From positions 2,230,907-2,294,906 of the forward strand of contig SCFE01000014.1 of the NCBI GenBank assembly GCA_004352715.1: 64,000 nt of DNA. The letters are read 5' to 3'. Positions within the stretch are counted from its first letter, which is position 1. The number at the start of each line of letters is the position of its first letter. The position numbers and the translations under genes were made by a program. Below the pieces are notes generated by a model that saw only the letters and a list, made by a program, of their open reading frames with translations, was not told the DNA's origin and did no database searches. Positions 12,898 through 27,084 of the stretch are shown here, one piece after another. Origin of the DNA: Hofstenia miamia (lineage: Eukaryota > Xenacoelomorpha > Acoela).

Positions 12898-13897
12898 NNN
12901 NNNNNNNNNNNNNNNNNNNNNNNNNNNNNNNNNNNNNNNNNNNNNNNNNNNNNNNNNNNNNNNNNNNNNNNNNNNNNNNNNNNNNNNNNNNNNNNNNNNN
13001 NNNNNNNNNNNNNNNNNNNNNNNNNNNNNNNNNNNNNNNNNNNNNNNNNNNNNNNNNNNNNNNNNNNNNNNNNNNNNNNNNNNNNNNNNNNNNNNNNNNN
13101 NNNNNNNNNNNNNNNNNNNNNNNNNNNNNNNNNNNNNNNNNNNNNNNNNNNNNNNNNNNNNNNNNNNNNNNNNNNNNNNNNNNNNNNNNNNNNNNNNNNN
13201 NNNNNNNNNNNNNNNNNNNNNNNNNNNNNNNNNNNNNNNNNNNNNNNNNNNNNNNNNNNNNNNNNNNNNNNNNNNNNNNNNNNNNNNNNNNNNNNNNNNN
13301 NNNNNNNNNNNNNNNNNNNNNNNNNNNNNNNNNNNNNNNNNNNNNNNNNNNNNNNNNNNNNNNNNNNNNNNNNNNNNNNNNNNNNNNNNNNNNNNNNNNN
13401 NNNNNNNNNNNNNNNNNNNNNNNNNNNNNNNNNNNNNNNNNNNNNNNNNNNNNNNNNNNNNNNNNNNNNNNNNNNNNNNNNNNNNNNNNNNNNNNNNNNN
13501 NNNNNNNNNNNNNNNNNNNNNNNNNNNNNNNNNNNNNNNNNNNNNNNNNNNNNNNNNNNNNNNNNNNNNNNNNNNNNNNNNNNNNNNNNNNNNNNNNNNN
13601 NNNNNNNNNNNNNNNNNNNNNNNNNNNNNNNNNNNNNNNNNNNNNNNNNNNNNNNNNNNNNNNNNNNNNNNNNNNNNNNNNNNNNNNNNNNNNNNNNNNN
13701 NNNNNNNNNNNNNNNNNNNNNNNNNNNNNNNNNNNNNNNNNNNNNNNNNNNNNNNNNNNNNNNNNNNNNNNNNNNNNNNNNNNNNNNNNNNNNNNNNNNN
13801 NNNNNNNNNNNNNNNNNNNNNNNNNNNNNNNNNNNNNNNNNNNNNNNNNNNNNNNNNNNNNNNNNNNNNNNNNNNNNNNNNNNNNNNNNNNNNNNNN
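12898..13897. other. assembly gap of exactly 1000 N inside (TA)n
   Basis: Both flanks are alternating TA. The exact 1000-base size suggests a placeholder rather than a measured gap. Confidence 0.9.
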
Positions 13898-14137
13898 ATA
13901 TATATATATATATATCTGAATACCACCAATAATTTCACACAACCATGGAGCCCTAGATTATAATATAATAATCTAGAAGTCCAGACACAATACATATACA
14001 CAAAAGTACATAAATTGCAAAAACAAAATCTTGCATGCTATAAATAAATTAGCATTGTACTAGTACTACTCTGATAACGAATTATAGAATTGTCATCCTT
14101 ATACAGTATTCTAGCAATGATTACCAAAATATATTTT

Positions 14138-14542
14138 TGATTAGGGAAGATTCTTAAATGGAAAGAGAATAGACCTAGAAATGTTATTATACGAAATCTA
14201 GACTTTAATAAATTTTCAGATTCGACTCATTTACCTTTCTTTAAAATTAAGAATTTTTTTCATATATTTGGCGACCAACTATCATTTGCAATTAATCAAT
14301 GCATAGTTGAAAACGAATTTCCGGAAGTAACGAAAAAACCTGATATAGCATCTTTATATAAAAATGGAGATCCTCTTATTGCGAAAATTTATTGGCCAAT
14401 CTCAATAACGCACCCCTTTACTAAATTATTTGAAAAAAATACTGCACATACAAATCAACCAACATCTTTACATGTGATGCAATTATGTCAATTACTGAAA
14501 AAATATCCTCAAGTAAATTCTAATTTGTATCCAGTTGCATAG
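14138..14542 (+). pseudogene. non-LTR reverse transcriptase fragment
   Basis: One frame stays open for about 134 codons to a TAG at 14540-14542, but lacks an early ATG. It contains AINQCIVENEFPEVTKKPDI, then SLYKNGDP and YWPISITHPFTKLFEK. This is the N-terminal reverse-transcriptase region of CR1/jockey-like elements, where the family pattern is roughly fP...K.a.v.PlyKkGd...nYRPISi.p...KifEk. The catalytic blocks (LD..KAF, YADD) are absent, so only the front of the domain survives. A Y-to-W change in the YRPIS motif and the missing rest mark it as a dead fragment. The codon use is as AT-rich as in the two longer elements in this window. Confidence 0.7.
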
Positions 14543-14725
14543 AATTTTGAAATTCTGGAAATTAAATTGAAAAATACGGTATTTAATCAAATTTCAATTA
14601 AATTATTTATGAGGTTTGCCATTCACTCAGTCATTATTTGACCGGTTTAAATCGGCCGGTCATAAAATACTGACCCGACCCAAACTGTGCCGGTCACACC
14701 TGTTGATCCGACTGGCTTACACCTA

Positions 14726-14728
<3 letters not shown>

Positions 14729-14757
<29 letters not shown>

Positions 14758-14870
14758 NNNNNNNNNNNNNNNNNNNNNNNNNNNNNNNNNNNNNNNNNNN
14801 NNNNNNNNNNNNNNNNNNNNNNNNNNNNNNNNNNNNNNNNNNNNNNNNNNNNNNNNNNNNNNNNNNNNNN

Positions 14871-14901
<31 letters not shown>
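14729..14901. repeat. (TA)n microsatellite interrupted by a 113-N gap
   Basis: Alternating TA on both sides of N at 14758-14870. The sequence just before it (14640-14722) contains CCGGTCA-type GC-rich words in both orientations that look like a truncated MITE end. Confidence 0.85.
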
Positions 14902-14904
<3 letters not shown>

Positions 14905-16178
14905 CTGTCTTAAAACAATTCACTTAATTGGAGCTTGAAATTTGAAAAATTGAAACTCCAAAGTTCACAAAAACCGAATATCGAAAGACCACTTCTAGTT
15001 TAAAATGAATGAACATCCTCGAGTTTTTCAGTGACAGTTGAGGAAGATTAATACTAAAGCAGTGCATTGGCTGCAAAGCGTCCATTTGCAGTCGTACAAA
15101 GATGAACAGTTCAAATTTTCAGTGGAGAAAGGTAGTTTTAAGAACTCAATTAATACAAATTGACAGCTCTTTCAAACCGTATCTTAATTACTTTTAGTAA
15201 GCAATTGAAAACTGCTAATTGTTTAAGAGAAAGACCATTTTAAAACGGTTGTAATCAATTTAACATGGAAACCTGCAAGAGAAATGCAAAAACATTATAT
15301 TCAAAAATTTATACAAAACGCTTCAGAGGGAAATGCTAATTTGTAAATATAATCTCAATTGGTTTACTACTGAGATTGGGCGTTAACGCCTGAAATGGTA
15401 CGTTATCAATATGATATTTCATTTTCTGCAACAACACAACTTGTATCAATCACCATTCAAGTTATTTATCATGAGTAGACATAATACTTGTAATTTTCAT
15501 ATCTAAGGTTTTCTATTACTTGACAATTTTACTTCCATCGCTTGAATATACAGTATTAAATAAAAATTATAGGCACTTAATGAATAAGCTCTTTTTAATT
15601 AGATTAAATGCGTAATTCAACTTTGTTGTAACAGACCTCGTTCTCAATTTTTTTATCAGACATTTAGTTTCTATTGTATACTCCCTTTAAAGCCTCATTG
15701 AAAAATTCAATGCGACATGTAAGGCATTGACGCTAATTTATTTGAATTTTTACATATATTTGAGAAAGAGTAAGAATTGTGCAGAAATCCCATTAAAATG
15801 CCGAAAGACGTATGAAAATTTGCAAGCGAACATTTGTGAAAATACTACATTTCTCCATAACTTTAAATTGTATATTATACATATCATATATACTGTTTTG
15901 ATAGAGAAATAAATAATGAGAAGTAAAATAGGACGTAGAATGTAAATTAAATATCTGATCACCGGTTTATCCTATTTCTAGGAAATCTACAAAACAGCTG
16001 ATTCGCTATCTTCTAAAAACTACCGGCGCAAGTAACAGTCAAGGATTATTTTTAATAAAAATAAAATCGAATCTATATTGATACAACTTCAATGCAGTGC
16101 AGCAATTTATGTCTATAATAAACTATAAATTTGCGCAATGTAGTCAATTTAAACTAACAATAGGCGTTTTTCATGAAA
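14902..16178. other. AT-rich non-coding DNA
   Basis: No supported gene or complete repeat. Confidence 0.5.
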
Positions 16179-16530
16179 TGAGCTCGGTTTCAGCATTCAC
16201 ACTTCAAAACCGCGATTTCGGTTTCGGGTTTTTTTATTACTATCGGAATTAGTAAAACATTACTTAAGACAAAAATAACTTTCTAAAGCATATTTTCATA
16301 ACACTAGATTAAGTTGTTAATCAAGAAAAACAAAACTACACTTCGACTTGACGAACACTTTGCAGCTTGCTCCAAAAAGATTGCATTGTTTCCTTGACAT
16401 AATATTATAAGCGACAGCTTCAGTTGAAACCGAAAAACTATCTTTTCATTATTTTTTCTCGGTTCGGTTTTGGTTTTAAATGAAAACCAACGGAGGCTTC
16501 AGTTTTTTTAAGGCACACCACCGAACACTA
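16179..16530 (-). repeat. CCGAAACCG repeat family, copy A (hAT-like MITE)
   Basis: The ends are TGAGCTCGG and, from the right inward, TAGTGTTCGGTGG. Inside are many GGTTTCGG/CCGAAACC words and the block AAACCGCGATTT. Internal stretches correspond, in reverse orientation, to the copies at 19.2-19.6 kb and 42.0-42.3 kb. No convincing target duplication is visible here. It is non-coding. Confidence 0.55.
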
Positions 16531-17676
16531 TTTTAAGTGTTACCCAAATCAAAATTTACTAAAAACAAAAATATATTAGTCATTATAATTAGTGAAGCGA
16601 TCATCAAAATTTACTCGCAACCCATATTTCAAACTCGTGACTAGCAATCTCAACATTGGCTCGACTACCATAAACAAGATATTGAGGAAATTACAAATAT
16701 TAAATGGCTTATAATTGTAAAATATATTTTCATTACAATTGCTTACATACATTCCGGAAAAAAATTGTACCATATGAGATGACTAGTTGCACATCAGAAC
16801 TAAAAAAGACCCACAATCGTGTCTGTAATTCACAATTTCAACCACTAAAACCCAATTCCTTAAGATCATCCTGCAAAGGTGAACTAATACAATAGTGTAA
16901 AAATAAACAGACTTACATCACACCCTCAAAAATTTAAAAATTCATTATAGAATTATCAAATCCAGCATGAAACAAAATACTATAGATTATTAATTCATTG
17001 TGAAATGATATTTATGCATCAGAAGGGCTTTCTAAAATGTAAATGTGCATTGTGCAACTAGTACTGATGAAATTCAATGGACTAAAAGATAGAAACTTTC
17101 CAAAAGAATGAGAAACTTTCCAGGTTCGTTTATGTAAGTCTACCCATTGAATCACAGTCTATATGGATTTCAGGTACGAGGAAAAGTTTTAAGGAGCGCA
17201 TACAATAGATTTGTAAGTCTACATATTTTTCCACATTTTTCTATTGATTTAATGCCTTTTATTCCAGTTGTCCTCGATTTTATTCAAATAACTAATAAAA
17301 TTAAATAAGGAGGTAGAATTAATTAAGGTTGCATTTATGAAGGCAAGCACACAAAAAGCATGAAAAATGCATTATTCGAAATGAATAAACTGCATGGAGT
17401 AGCACAATAGTATTGAGAAATGTGTGATTCGTGAATTTGAATGTCTCGGTTAAATTAAATTAGTTGGTAACGCAGAATAAACTTTTCATAACAAATTAAA
17501 CAATTGTTCGGCAAGACAACTAATAACTGGAGAACATAAATTAATGAACTTTCTTCGAAAGACTTCGTACATGTAGATGAATTGTGAAGGAAAACAATCA
17601 AAAAGAAAATTCACAAGCAAAATTTATAATGACAACATAAAAAAGCCTGACATTAAAACAGAGATGAGGTGAGAGT
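16531..17676. other. AT-rich non-coding DNA, 3' flank of the ankyrin gene
   Basis: No exon seen. It should contain the 3' UTR and polyadenylation site of the minus-strand ankyrin gene, but I cannot choose between several AT-rich candidate signals. Confidence 0.4.
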
Positions 17677-17882
17677 TCAAGAATTACTAAGAAAACTGAC
17701 ATCGGTTGTTGTTGAGTGTGCATCAAACTTATCGGTCGATGGCTGGGATGTATCGATCAACTGATTGTAGGCAAATGGACGTGATACTTCGAGATCCTCA
17801 TCCGACATGAGATCAGTAAACGCATTTAGTTCGTCAATTGACGAACGCGTGTTGAGTTTGCGAATTCTGTTTGCAGAAATGC
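17677..17882 (-). CDS. ankyrin gene, terminal coding exon
   Basis: Preceded by ttttttag at 17883-17885. The first two bases complete a glycine codon begun in the previous exon. The frame runs 67 further codons, through a serine- and aspartate-rich segment with SSIDELNAF and LMSDEDLEV, to TGA at 17677-17679. It encodes no ankyrin repeat. The short acidic stretch may be a binding motif, which is inference. Confidence 0.75.
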
Positions 17883-18400
17883 CTAAAAAACAACGTTTAA
17901 TTTTTGCGATTTAGAACTTATCATAAATATATGTAAAATAACATTTTAAATTAGGAATTTTAGTGGTTTACAGGTTCTTCGTGGGTGTGAGTCACATATT
18001 TTTGTACGGATTTTTGGAGTAGAAAAAAATGCTGAATTGTATGTCGGTCACAAATAATTTTAAGTAAGACAAACATTTACATTAGTTTACCTATTTTATA
18101 ATACAAGTATATTGCGTTTCAATGTTTGACAAAGTACGCGCCGAGGTCAATTCTAAGCGGTGGGAAGTCTTCTGGCTGCATTCAATATTTTTTCAGGCAT
18201 GTGACTTGTTTTAAACAAAGTTTCACCAATCCATCCTTAATCAGCAAAACTTTTATAGTGCCTGTACCTCCACATCACAAATATATATATATATATATAT
18301 ATATATCTCAATTAAGATTCTTTTTAAAAAACAAACATAAAAAACGATAAAACTATTAAGATATTATGCGTTAGTTGCCTTCAAAAAATAATTGAGNNNN

Positions 18401-18436
<36 letters not shown>

Positions 18437-21400
18437 AATTAAGATTCTTTTTAAAAAACAAACATAAAAAACGATAAAACTATTAAGATATTATGCGTTA
18501 GTTGCCTTCAAAAAATAATTGAGACTTATGCTAATAGCATCAAAGAAAACTTTAAAATTCGGGTATAGGCAAAAAATTTCGGATATGGTTAAGAAAGTTC
18601 TTTTTAACGAGTGGATGCAGTACTAAAAATCTTTACCCGCCCATCAAAATAGCTCTTCTTTTAACTTCCAGACGTAAATTATTGAATTTATACAGTTTTT
18701 CTACATTGCAAGTTCAATGCTAACTATATGTATGGAACCTGATTGAAATTCTGCCTAATAACAAGCTGAATTACTCCGATCAGCGCCACCTGATTACACC
18801 AGCTCGAGGCTGAATTTCCTTCACTTTTGTCGAAGTTTAGTTTGTAAGTAAATTATATTATCTGTAATATTAAATTGCATAAAAATCTATCAATTTATTA
18901 ATTAATTGGGTACAATAACTAGCGGAGAAAGATAATTTTTAAAATTGGAGAATAGTCAAGTCAATTCACCGACAGAATGTTGAAATCAACTATCAACTCG
19001 ATTGAGCTTCATGTTAAAAATGTAAGAACTTGATATTTTATCTAAAGAGTACATGTAAACACAACAAAAAAGTTGCACTACAATACGAATGTGTTTGCCT
19101 TAGATTACAATGATTTTCGAAACTTAAGCAGATAAAGTGAGAATCTTGTAGTAGAATATGATATAAAACTATGTTTATCATTAGTAGTGAATATGAAAAA
19201 TACACAATTTTCTGTACGACCTCTGTGATCACATTCTGGGAGAGCTCGGCAGTAAACCGAAAAAAACCGAAACCGACCCAAGACAAAAAATGAAAAACGA
19301 GTTTTCGGTTTTAGCAGAAGCAGTCGCCTAGAATGATATTTCCAAGAATCAATGCAGTATTCTTGGATTTAACTCCAAAATACTTGTAAAGTTGAAGTGT
19401 AAATGCGTTTTGCTTGATAAACATCATAATTTAGTGCTATGAAAATATACTTTAGAATGGCATGCGTCTTTTGAACAACGATTTCTAACATCGATAGCAG
19501 TTAGCTAAAAAAACGGAAACCGCGATTTTGGGATGTAAAAAACCCGAAACCGTGCTCATTTTTTGGAAACCACCGAGAACTAAATTCTGGTGGATTACAA
19601 AATGAAGCAATAAAGCACATATTTGCTAGCAACGAATCTACGTAACCATTGGGCCAAATAATCTATGCAATACATTTAATACAGAAAAGAAAACTTTTTA
19701 GATGCTTGCGAAACAAATATAATCTATTTTTTCTGTTAGCGTATCTGTGTATGAAAATGTTAATTGATCTAAAATTGTTCATCTAAATTGAGAATATTTG
19801 AAAATGTTATATTACAACATCAGTTTGACTTCACAACATTTTTACAACTGGAGGGAGTGTTATAAAAGTTTATTTTTATATATTATATAAATCTCAACAA
19901 TAAATATTATCATGCGTGTACGAAATAAGTTAATAGTTAATAAACGAAATGGCAGAACACAGCTTAACATTTTTTCATAAAACAAAGCTCCACCGAAGGG
20001 AATAAAACATATTTTACATTTCGATAGAGATGTAAGTCAAATTTCAATACAAAAACAGTGAAAAGTATGAAATGCGAAAAAACAAATTCGTAGACTTCAA
20101 AGAAACTACATAAAATGATTTGCACAGTTTTATAAATCTGATAAATAAACATTTATACACAAGTAGATCTATGGGATTGCAAAGGTGAAATCAAGCAAAA
20201 ACTTCCATTGAAAATATGGTAATATTCATTGTTAATGCATTTTTGCTTCCTGGAATAATGTGAACGTATGAACATTACGCACAAACATGTGAAATTGATG
20301 AATTATAAATAACATATTATGGTGGGAACGGACTTCGGTAGGTCCAATAGAACAGAAGCACAAAATTACGAAATGTTAGTTAATCGCGAAAACGCAACGA
20401 ATAAAATACCAACGTAAATTTAAGAAAATAACTGCAAGAAACGCAATAATACGAAAATTAATTATTAGAGAACAAACAAGGATAGATTTATAACTCACCA
20501 TGAGCCTCTTCAATAACTGGTTTAACAAGAAGGTTGTCGAATTCTTCCGAAGAAACACCGTTTTCTAATGCCCAATCCTCGGCGTTATAATTGTTAATTT
20601 TGTCGCGCAGTTCCAATGAAGCTTTACCACGATGCAATAATACACTGGCACATTCCAAATAGCCAAATTTCATTGCAGTCATTAAAGCAGTGACACCCTA
20701 AATACGCTTACAAATTTCTAAAATAATAGAAAATATTTAAATGATAACCTAGGATAAGGCCTGTGCCTGTGCCCGGCACGTACCCATGAAAATAGACCCG
20801 TTGGTTTGTCCTTGCCCGTATGCTAAGTCCGTTATGCCCGTAGCTAAATGATAATTGACTAAAATTGCTTGATGCTAACAAGAAAACCATTAGCTGTACT
20901 ATTAAAAAGAAGGATACTTAAACATGGCCATCAATGAAGTTTACATCAATAAAAAATTAAGTTTTTTGTTGAAATAACTGAAAAGTTTAACTTTCCAGCA
21001 ATAAAATCATAATTTTGAGCAAATTAATCAACAAGTTATGTCAATCATTGATAAAGATTTTTATGTATATTCGGATACGGTTTTCTTTAACGTATATTTC
21101 AATGATAGCTCGCATATTCCATCGTATTTCACACCGCGAATGTCACAGATGCCAATATTTCACTGAATTTTATCTGTTCCTGCAACATCTCGAAACTGAA
21201 GGCTCGCAAATATTGAAAATTTTTAGAACTTATTTACTTACTGGACGACAACTTAATGTCGGAATTGTACTTCATTAGGGCATCTTTCAGTTTCATCCTG
21301 AAACTATAACGCAACTGCAAAGGCGGTTATTTCTTTGCAGTGAGCTTGAGATACTTGATAATATCATAAAGCAAATACAAGGGGAGATGAAAAAGAAAAG

Positions 21401-24400
21401 CTGAATGCCTTTCAGGAAATTTCGATTTACAATGCACCAGAACATTTGCACAAGCTATAATGAAGAATAAATCCATTCAGTTGATTTTAATGCTTTAAAT
21501 GTTCCTATATACAGAAATGTGCCTTTTGTCTAGGTGGGTTAAATTCAAACACGAATATTCATGAGTGTTGATCACTTGAAACAACATTTATGTGTCTATT
21601 AGTATACATGTGTATACCTTGGTAATTGAATATCTGTTCCCTTTATTGTAGTTTTTATACATATTTTCGGAATTTCGACGCATTATTTGACGACGAATAT
21701 TTCCGGATATTTTTAAGCATATAAATCCGGGCCCTAACCATGATCGACGACACACCAAACAGTATGAAAATAATTAAATTGAAATTACACTGCACTGTTT
21801 GTATGACATTGAAAAATAAATAAATCACATTAATTCGTTTTCAGAAGTTAGCTTCTTACGTCACAATATAATGTACACAAGTACTATGTTATTAATAATG
21901 CAATATCAGAAGATGACAGTGAAATGGTATTTCTTAAAATTGATGAAGGTAATGACTTCTATGTGTAATATTTTATGTACTATTTTGCAATCTCTACGAT
22001 AAATCTACATGAAGGTTAGTGTTACACGAAATACATATACATAGATATATAGAATAGACCTAATGTACACCAAACAAATAATTTTAAGAATGTAGATCAT
22101 CGAATACCAACAACAAATATTCATGCAGAGCCCGTATGTCCGGTCCGTGCCGTTACGTGCCCTACCCCAGACGATAACTTGAGCGCTTGTAAGCAAAACA
22201 ACATTGAAGACTTTACAAAAACTTAAGAAACAAATATAGCCTTGATATTTTTTACAAAATTTCATCTTATAAGTACATTCATTCTAGTTTTACGGAGGAC
22301 GACTACTCTCTCAATGAATTTGATGCAATATAATATAAAACATGATTAGCATAAACAATCGCTGTTTTACATTTGTTAATTGACTCTTTCTAAGTTGACA
22401 AAATAACAGAGTTGGAGACTTGGAAACACAATCATATAGACATGAGCAGCGAATGATTTTCATACACAATGTCATCTTTGATGCTTATTGCACCGTAATA
22501 AAGCGATGGCAGCTAGAAATATTCTTCCGATCAATTATAGCAAATAGCATTACATGTAGAAATTGTCACGTCAGCGAAATCACCCACGCCAGGCGAAAAT
22601 ACACGCAAAGGGTGCACTTTTTGTCACAAATGAAATGGAAGAGGAACAAAAATATAAATATGACATCAACTGTGATAGTGATTCTGATGAAGATCTATCC
22701 GATTTAGATAACAAACATGAAGAACAAGTTCCCAAGTCCGTCTCACAATCCTATGAAAGTGAAGACAGTTGAACAAGAATAGGTATTCGTATTCATCTGA
22801 TACTCCTATCGAATGTAGAAGAAAGCAGGATAACATTTGCAGCAGAGGCAACTGAACGGAGACTGCCAAAAAACGACTCGCATGGAAACAAAGAGTTACT
22901 TTTTCCTGAAGACCGCAAGAAAGGTGTAATATACATAGAAGAATGGAGAAGGAGTCATTGGTTTGATGTATGTTTGTGTATGATCTTTACAACTAAATAT
23001 CATTTTACAGAGTTTTGTGTTTAACACACTATTGAGAACTGGAATTGATTACTTCATTTGACGATCATGAAACATGGAATGATCGCTTGTTATAGTGAGA
23101 GAATTGTGGAGTCATGGAACAATAGCCTCTTCCAACTTTCTTCAATAACTGGTTTTATAATTGTCGATGAACAAAATTGAACACAAAAAATATTTATTCC
23201 ACAAAATCTATGAACATTTCGAGGGCTATTGTGAACTCAATTTAGTTATTGCTTTCTAGGAAATCCGTACACGAAGTCATCTGAAATGAATGAACTGAAA
23301 GAACAACACAAGTTGATTTGATCTAACCATTTCTTCAGTAATTAAAAAGTGGAAAATTCAAGGCTATTGTACAACTTAAAACTGTAAGCAGCTGTGTGAT
23401 TTTCTTTTAAATTTGGCATACACAATTATAGTAACTCATTCCAATACAATGATGGGAGTACTCATCATAAACGCTTGCAGGAAAAAAATTCAAAACACTG
23501 CTGGAAGTCGCATAGTTTTAATGATGTTCACCATTCATATGTTTATTACAGGTTCTTCGAAATTTAATATAAATTCTCTCCAATCATATGGCAGGTGGCA
23601 ATTTGACTATTAGGCATACAGAGGCAACTATCTGTTACATTATTTGTATAATTTTAGAAGGCATGCATTTAGAGGCCAATTTGGGAAACCTTCCTAAGAC
23701 AAACTTTGTTGAAGGATAGAGTTGTCAATTGAAAGTTTCTGTTATCTGCAACCATCTTAACAAAATAATTGACTGTTATCAATAATGGAAAAGAGATTAT
23801 ATTTCAGTTTTGAAGACGAGGCATCAACATATCAATTTATCGAATGTATACTTCAAGGACCCAAAATACTAAGTTGGCTATTCCAAGAATAGCTATTTTC
23901 AAAGTTTTCTAATTGCTTAATGTTTTAAACCGGATTCTTTTGTCTCTATTACTTCATAACCCAGGGAGTCAAGATGGGTTCTATTTAGTAGTTTTTATTA
24001 ATCTGAACTGGAAAAAGCTATCATTGGTATAATTTACCATCATATTTGCCCCTAGAAACGCGAACGTTTGAACCCCTAATAGCATACAACAATGACAGTG
24101 GCTAAAAGAGAAACAATAAGAACGTACGCGCTTAGTATTTTACCAACAACTACGGCTAATGACTCAGCAAATATATAATCAAGGAGAATGTTTGTTTTGG
24201 ACGTAAAAATAATTAATGAATGTTAAGGTCTTAAGTAGACACTTCAAGGGTTATCTATAAATTCTCACAAAATTAACATTTTTGTAATACGATCTTTCAC
24301 ACTGTTAATTATCTGACTTTATTATTTTAGAACTGTGAATTTCCTATTTTGGCTATTTTCCTTACTGTGAAATATATAATGGAAAAAACACTCTTCAACA

Positions 24401-27041
24401 AAAAAACGAGCAAATACTAAACGAAGATCTGGAGTCAATCTCAGACATTAAATAAAATAACTGGGTGCATTTCCTTTGAAACTTGATATTTTCTACTAAG
24501 TAAATTGAAAAATGGTGTGACCCAATATTTTGTAAATTTGACAATGGTGGAAATGAGGCATCCCTCCGAAAATTATTCCGCGTGTAAGATGAGAGTTTCA
24601 AAAAACATGTTATGTCTGCCTATATCATCCACGTGAACAACTGAACTATGATTAAAAAACGAAAGACTTTGAAAAGAAGAAATGATTCAAAGCTCAAAAT
24701 CTAATGCAGCAGTCCCATGAGATTGCACATTATAAATTCATTCAGTCGTTTTCACTGTGTCTATTCACTCAAATATTCGTAACTAAAAGTTATTTTTTCG
24801 GTTGAATAATACTGTTTGCTAATGACCGCAAGCAAAACAGTTGATAAACAAATAATCACTCCTAAACTCAATTCAAAACACACATATTCCAAAAGCGACC
24901 GGGAACATTGTGTTGGCAATTTGTTCAAACCATTTAATGTGTATATATTTCTAAGAAAAGGATTCCCATAGAATTGAACACACATTCGGCAGTTAACTTT
25001 TAGTGCGATATACATATTATTTCATAATTATTACAAAGTCATAATTTTATAGCTACCAAAATTGAGCGCATTTTTATAACTCATTCCTTATTAAAAGGCA
25101 ACATTATCACATTATAGTATCCAACATTGTGTTATGTATACCAAATAAATTGATCGAAAATGTAACTACTGCTACTGCGTATACAACAATTAGATTTGAC
25201 TGAAGAACATTTAAAAAAATTTATCCTGCTTCCAAATCGAGTGAGTGTCATCTAGTTCATTTTCACTTCCATTAGGATCAGTGTAAAATTTTTCCATGGA
25301 ATGTTAGCAAATGCGAAATTGCAAATTTGATATATTTTGTTTGAGATATTTTATTTAAATAACCGAAATACATAAAAACCTATTTCGTTAAGCCAAAATT
25401 TCGAGTGTGTTTACTTATTTACTCAATTCTATCTCAATGCATAATTTAGCAACACAGAAAAAAAATTAATAAAATCAAATTTCAGCAAGAAGTCCTTTGA
25501 AAATACAAAATCTTTCAGGAAACAAGATGTTTTGAGAAGGTAAAAAAATGCCCCACTAAATATTTTTCGTTATGATATTTTAATACTAAAATGGCCAAGA
25601 AATTGGGCTAAAACGATAAAATATTTATTTCTAATAAATTTAATTTTTTTATATTAGCATCAGAAAAATATCTGACGTTAGCCAAGACATCTTCATATTT
25701 TCAAAAAAAATTGATTAACGGTAGTATTTGGTTGACAGTCCATAGTCCAAATGATTTCATGCGCTCTTTGTAAAAGCAGGCACACTCTCAAGTATTGAGT
25801 TTCTATGTTCAACTTTTAAACACAATTAAGAACATGTGTATCCCTGGAAAATTGACCTAGTTGACTTTTGTTAGCACAAAATTGACATTTATTTACCGAA
25901 ATATGAAAAAAGACATAATTGACTAATGCCATTTGTTATTTTAACTTTTACTCTCTTTTTATTAATGAAAAATTAATTTTTAATACAAAATAAACCTCTC
26001 TCAAATAATTGATTTTATTGACTTTCTATTGCCCTATGAATTAATGGATACAGGAGACATTTAGCAAACGTGCATTTTATATGCAGTTTTCAATCTAGAT
26101 TAAAGGAATATTTTTAATATATTAAAAAGCTAATTATAGCAAACTGAAGGATTTTAGAAAAATAATTAGAGCTAATATGGCGGGAACTTAATAAAAAATT
26201 AATAAAAATTTCACTGATTAATACCAAGAAAATTTAACAAACGTGGCAGAAACTTTTGCAAAATAATATTAAAACCGAAAATCACTAATGAGATGAATTC
26301 CACTGACACATTATAATTAAACACCGACAGCTTTTGAAATGAAGGTTTTCGAAAATCCAATTAAGAACTAGTTCGAATAAATTAGCATGAGATAAGAATG
26401 GAAAATTGCAGTTGCTCTTAAATTATTCATTTATCTCATTTAACATATTCTATTGATTTCTATATGGTTTACCAAATTCGAGAGGAGAAATAATACATGT
26501 GAGAAATGTTCCAGTTAATGCATGCTACAGAAATATAACTAGAAATGTTGTATAATACCTCTGAATCTATACTGTCCACATTTAGCCCTAATCTTCGATA
26601 ACAGCGCACGAGAATTTCCGTTCCAATGTCATTTCCATGCCGCGCACATAAAATCAAAGCAGTACAACCATCATTGTCGGGAATGTTGGGGTCGGCACCA
26701 AATTTCACAAATATTTTAACCAAGTCATTAGCATGCAGCTCACAGGCGTAGTGTAGAGCAGTGCGACCAACTCTGTCCTAAAACACCTGTTAAAAAACGA
26801 GGACTTAGAATATATGAAAACACGCTTCAATAATAACATTTGTGGAATCAAACGCCACAAACATACACACATCAATACATTTTAGAGCAAAGGTTGGGTA
26901 TCAACGTTTTGAATTACAGCTAAACTTGTTTTCAAAATTAAAATAATGGATGGTAGCAATCAAACTGGAAAACCAGAATCTAATTAAAAGCGTCAAGCAA
27001 AGTTTCTACATATAATAACTAAAAAAATTAACACACAATAC

Positions 27042-27084
<43 letters not shown>

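Larger units (their letters stand above)
17883..20498 (-). other. last intron of the ankyrin gene
   Basis: Donor gtgagt at 20498-20493 and acceptor tttttag at 17883. It holds (TA)n tracts, the false duplication at 18306-18523 and the hAT-like MITE at 19241-19583. Confidence 0.7.

Noticed and set aside
20750-22170. GC-rich TGCCCG and GTCCGGTCCGTGCCG islands as ends of one transposon
   Set aside because: The two islands do not form a convincing inverted repeat and no target duplication was found. They may be two unrelated MITE remnants.
22563-22772. acidic Asp/Ser-rich open frame (DSDSDEDLSD)
   Set aside because: It recalls the acidic N-terminus of some transposases, but no neighbouring transposase block exists and splice borders are not clear.
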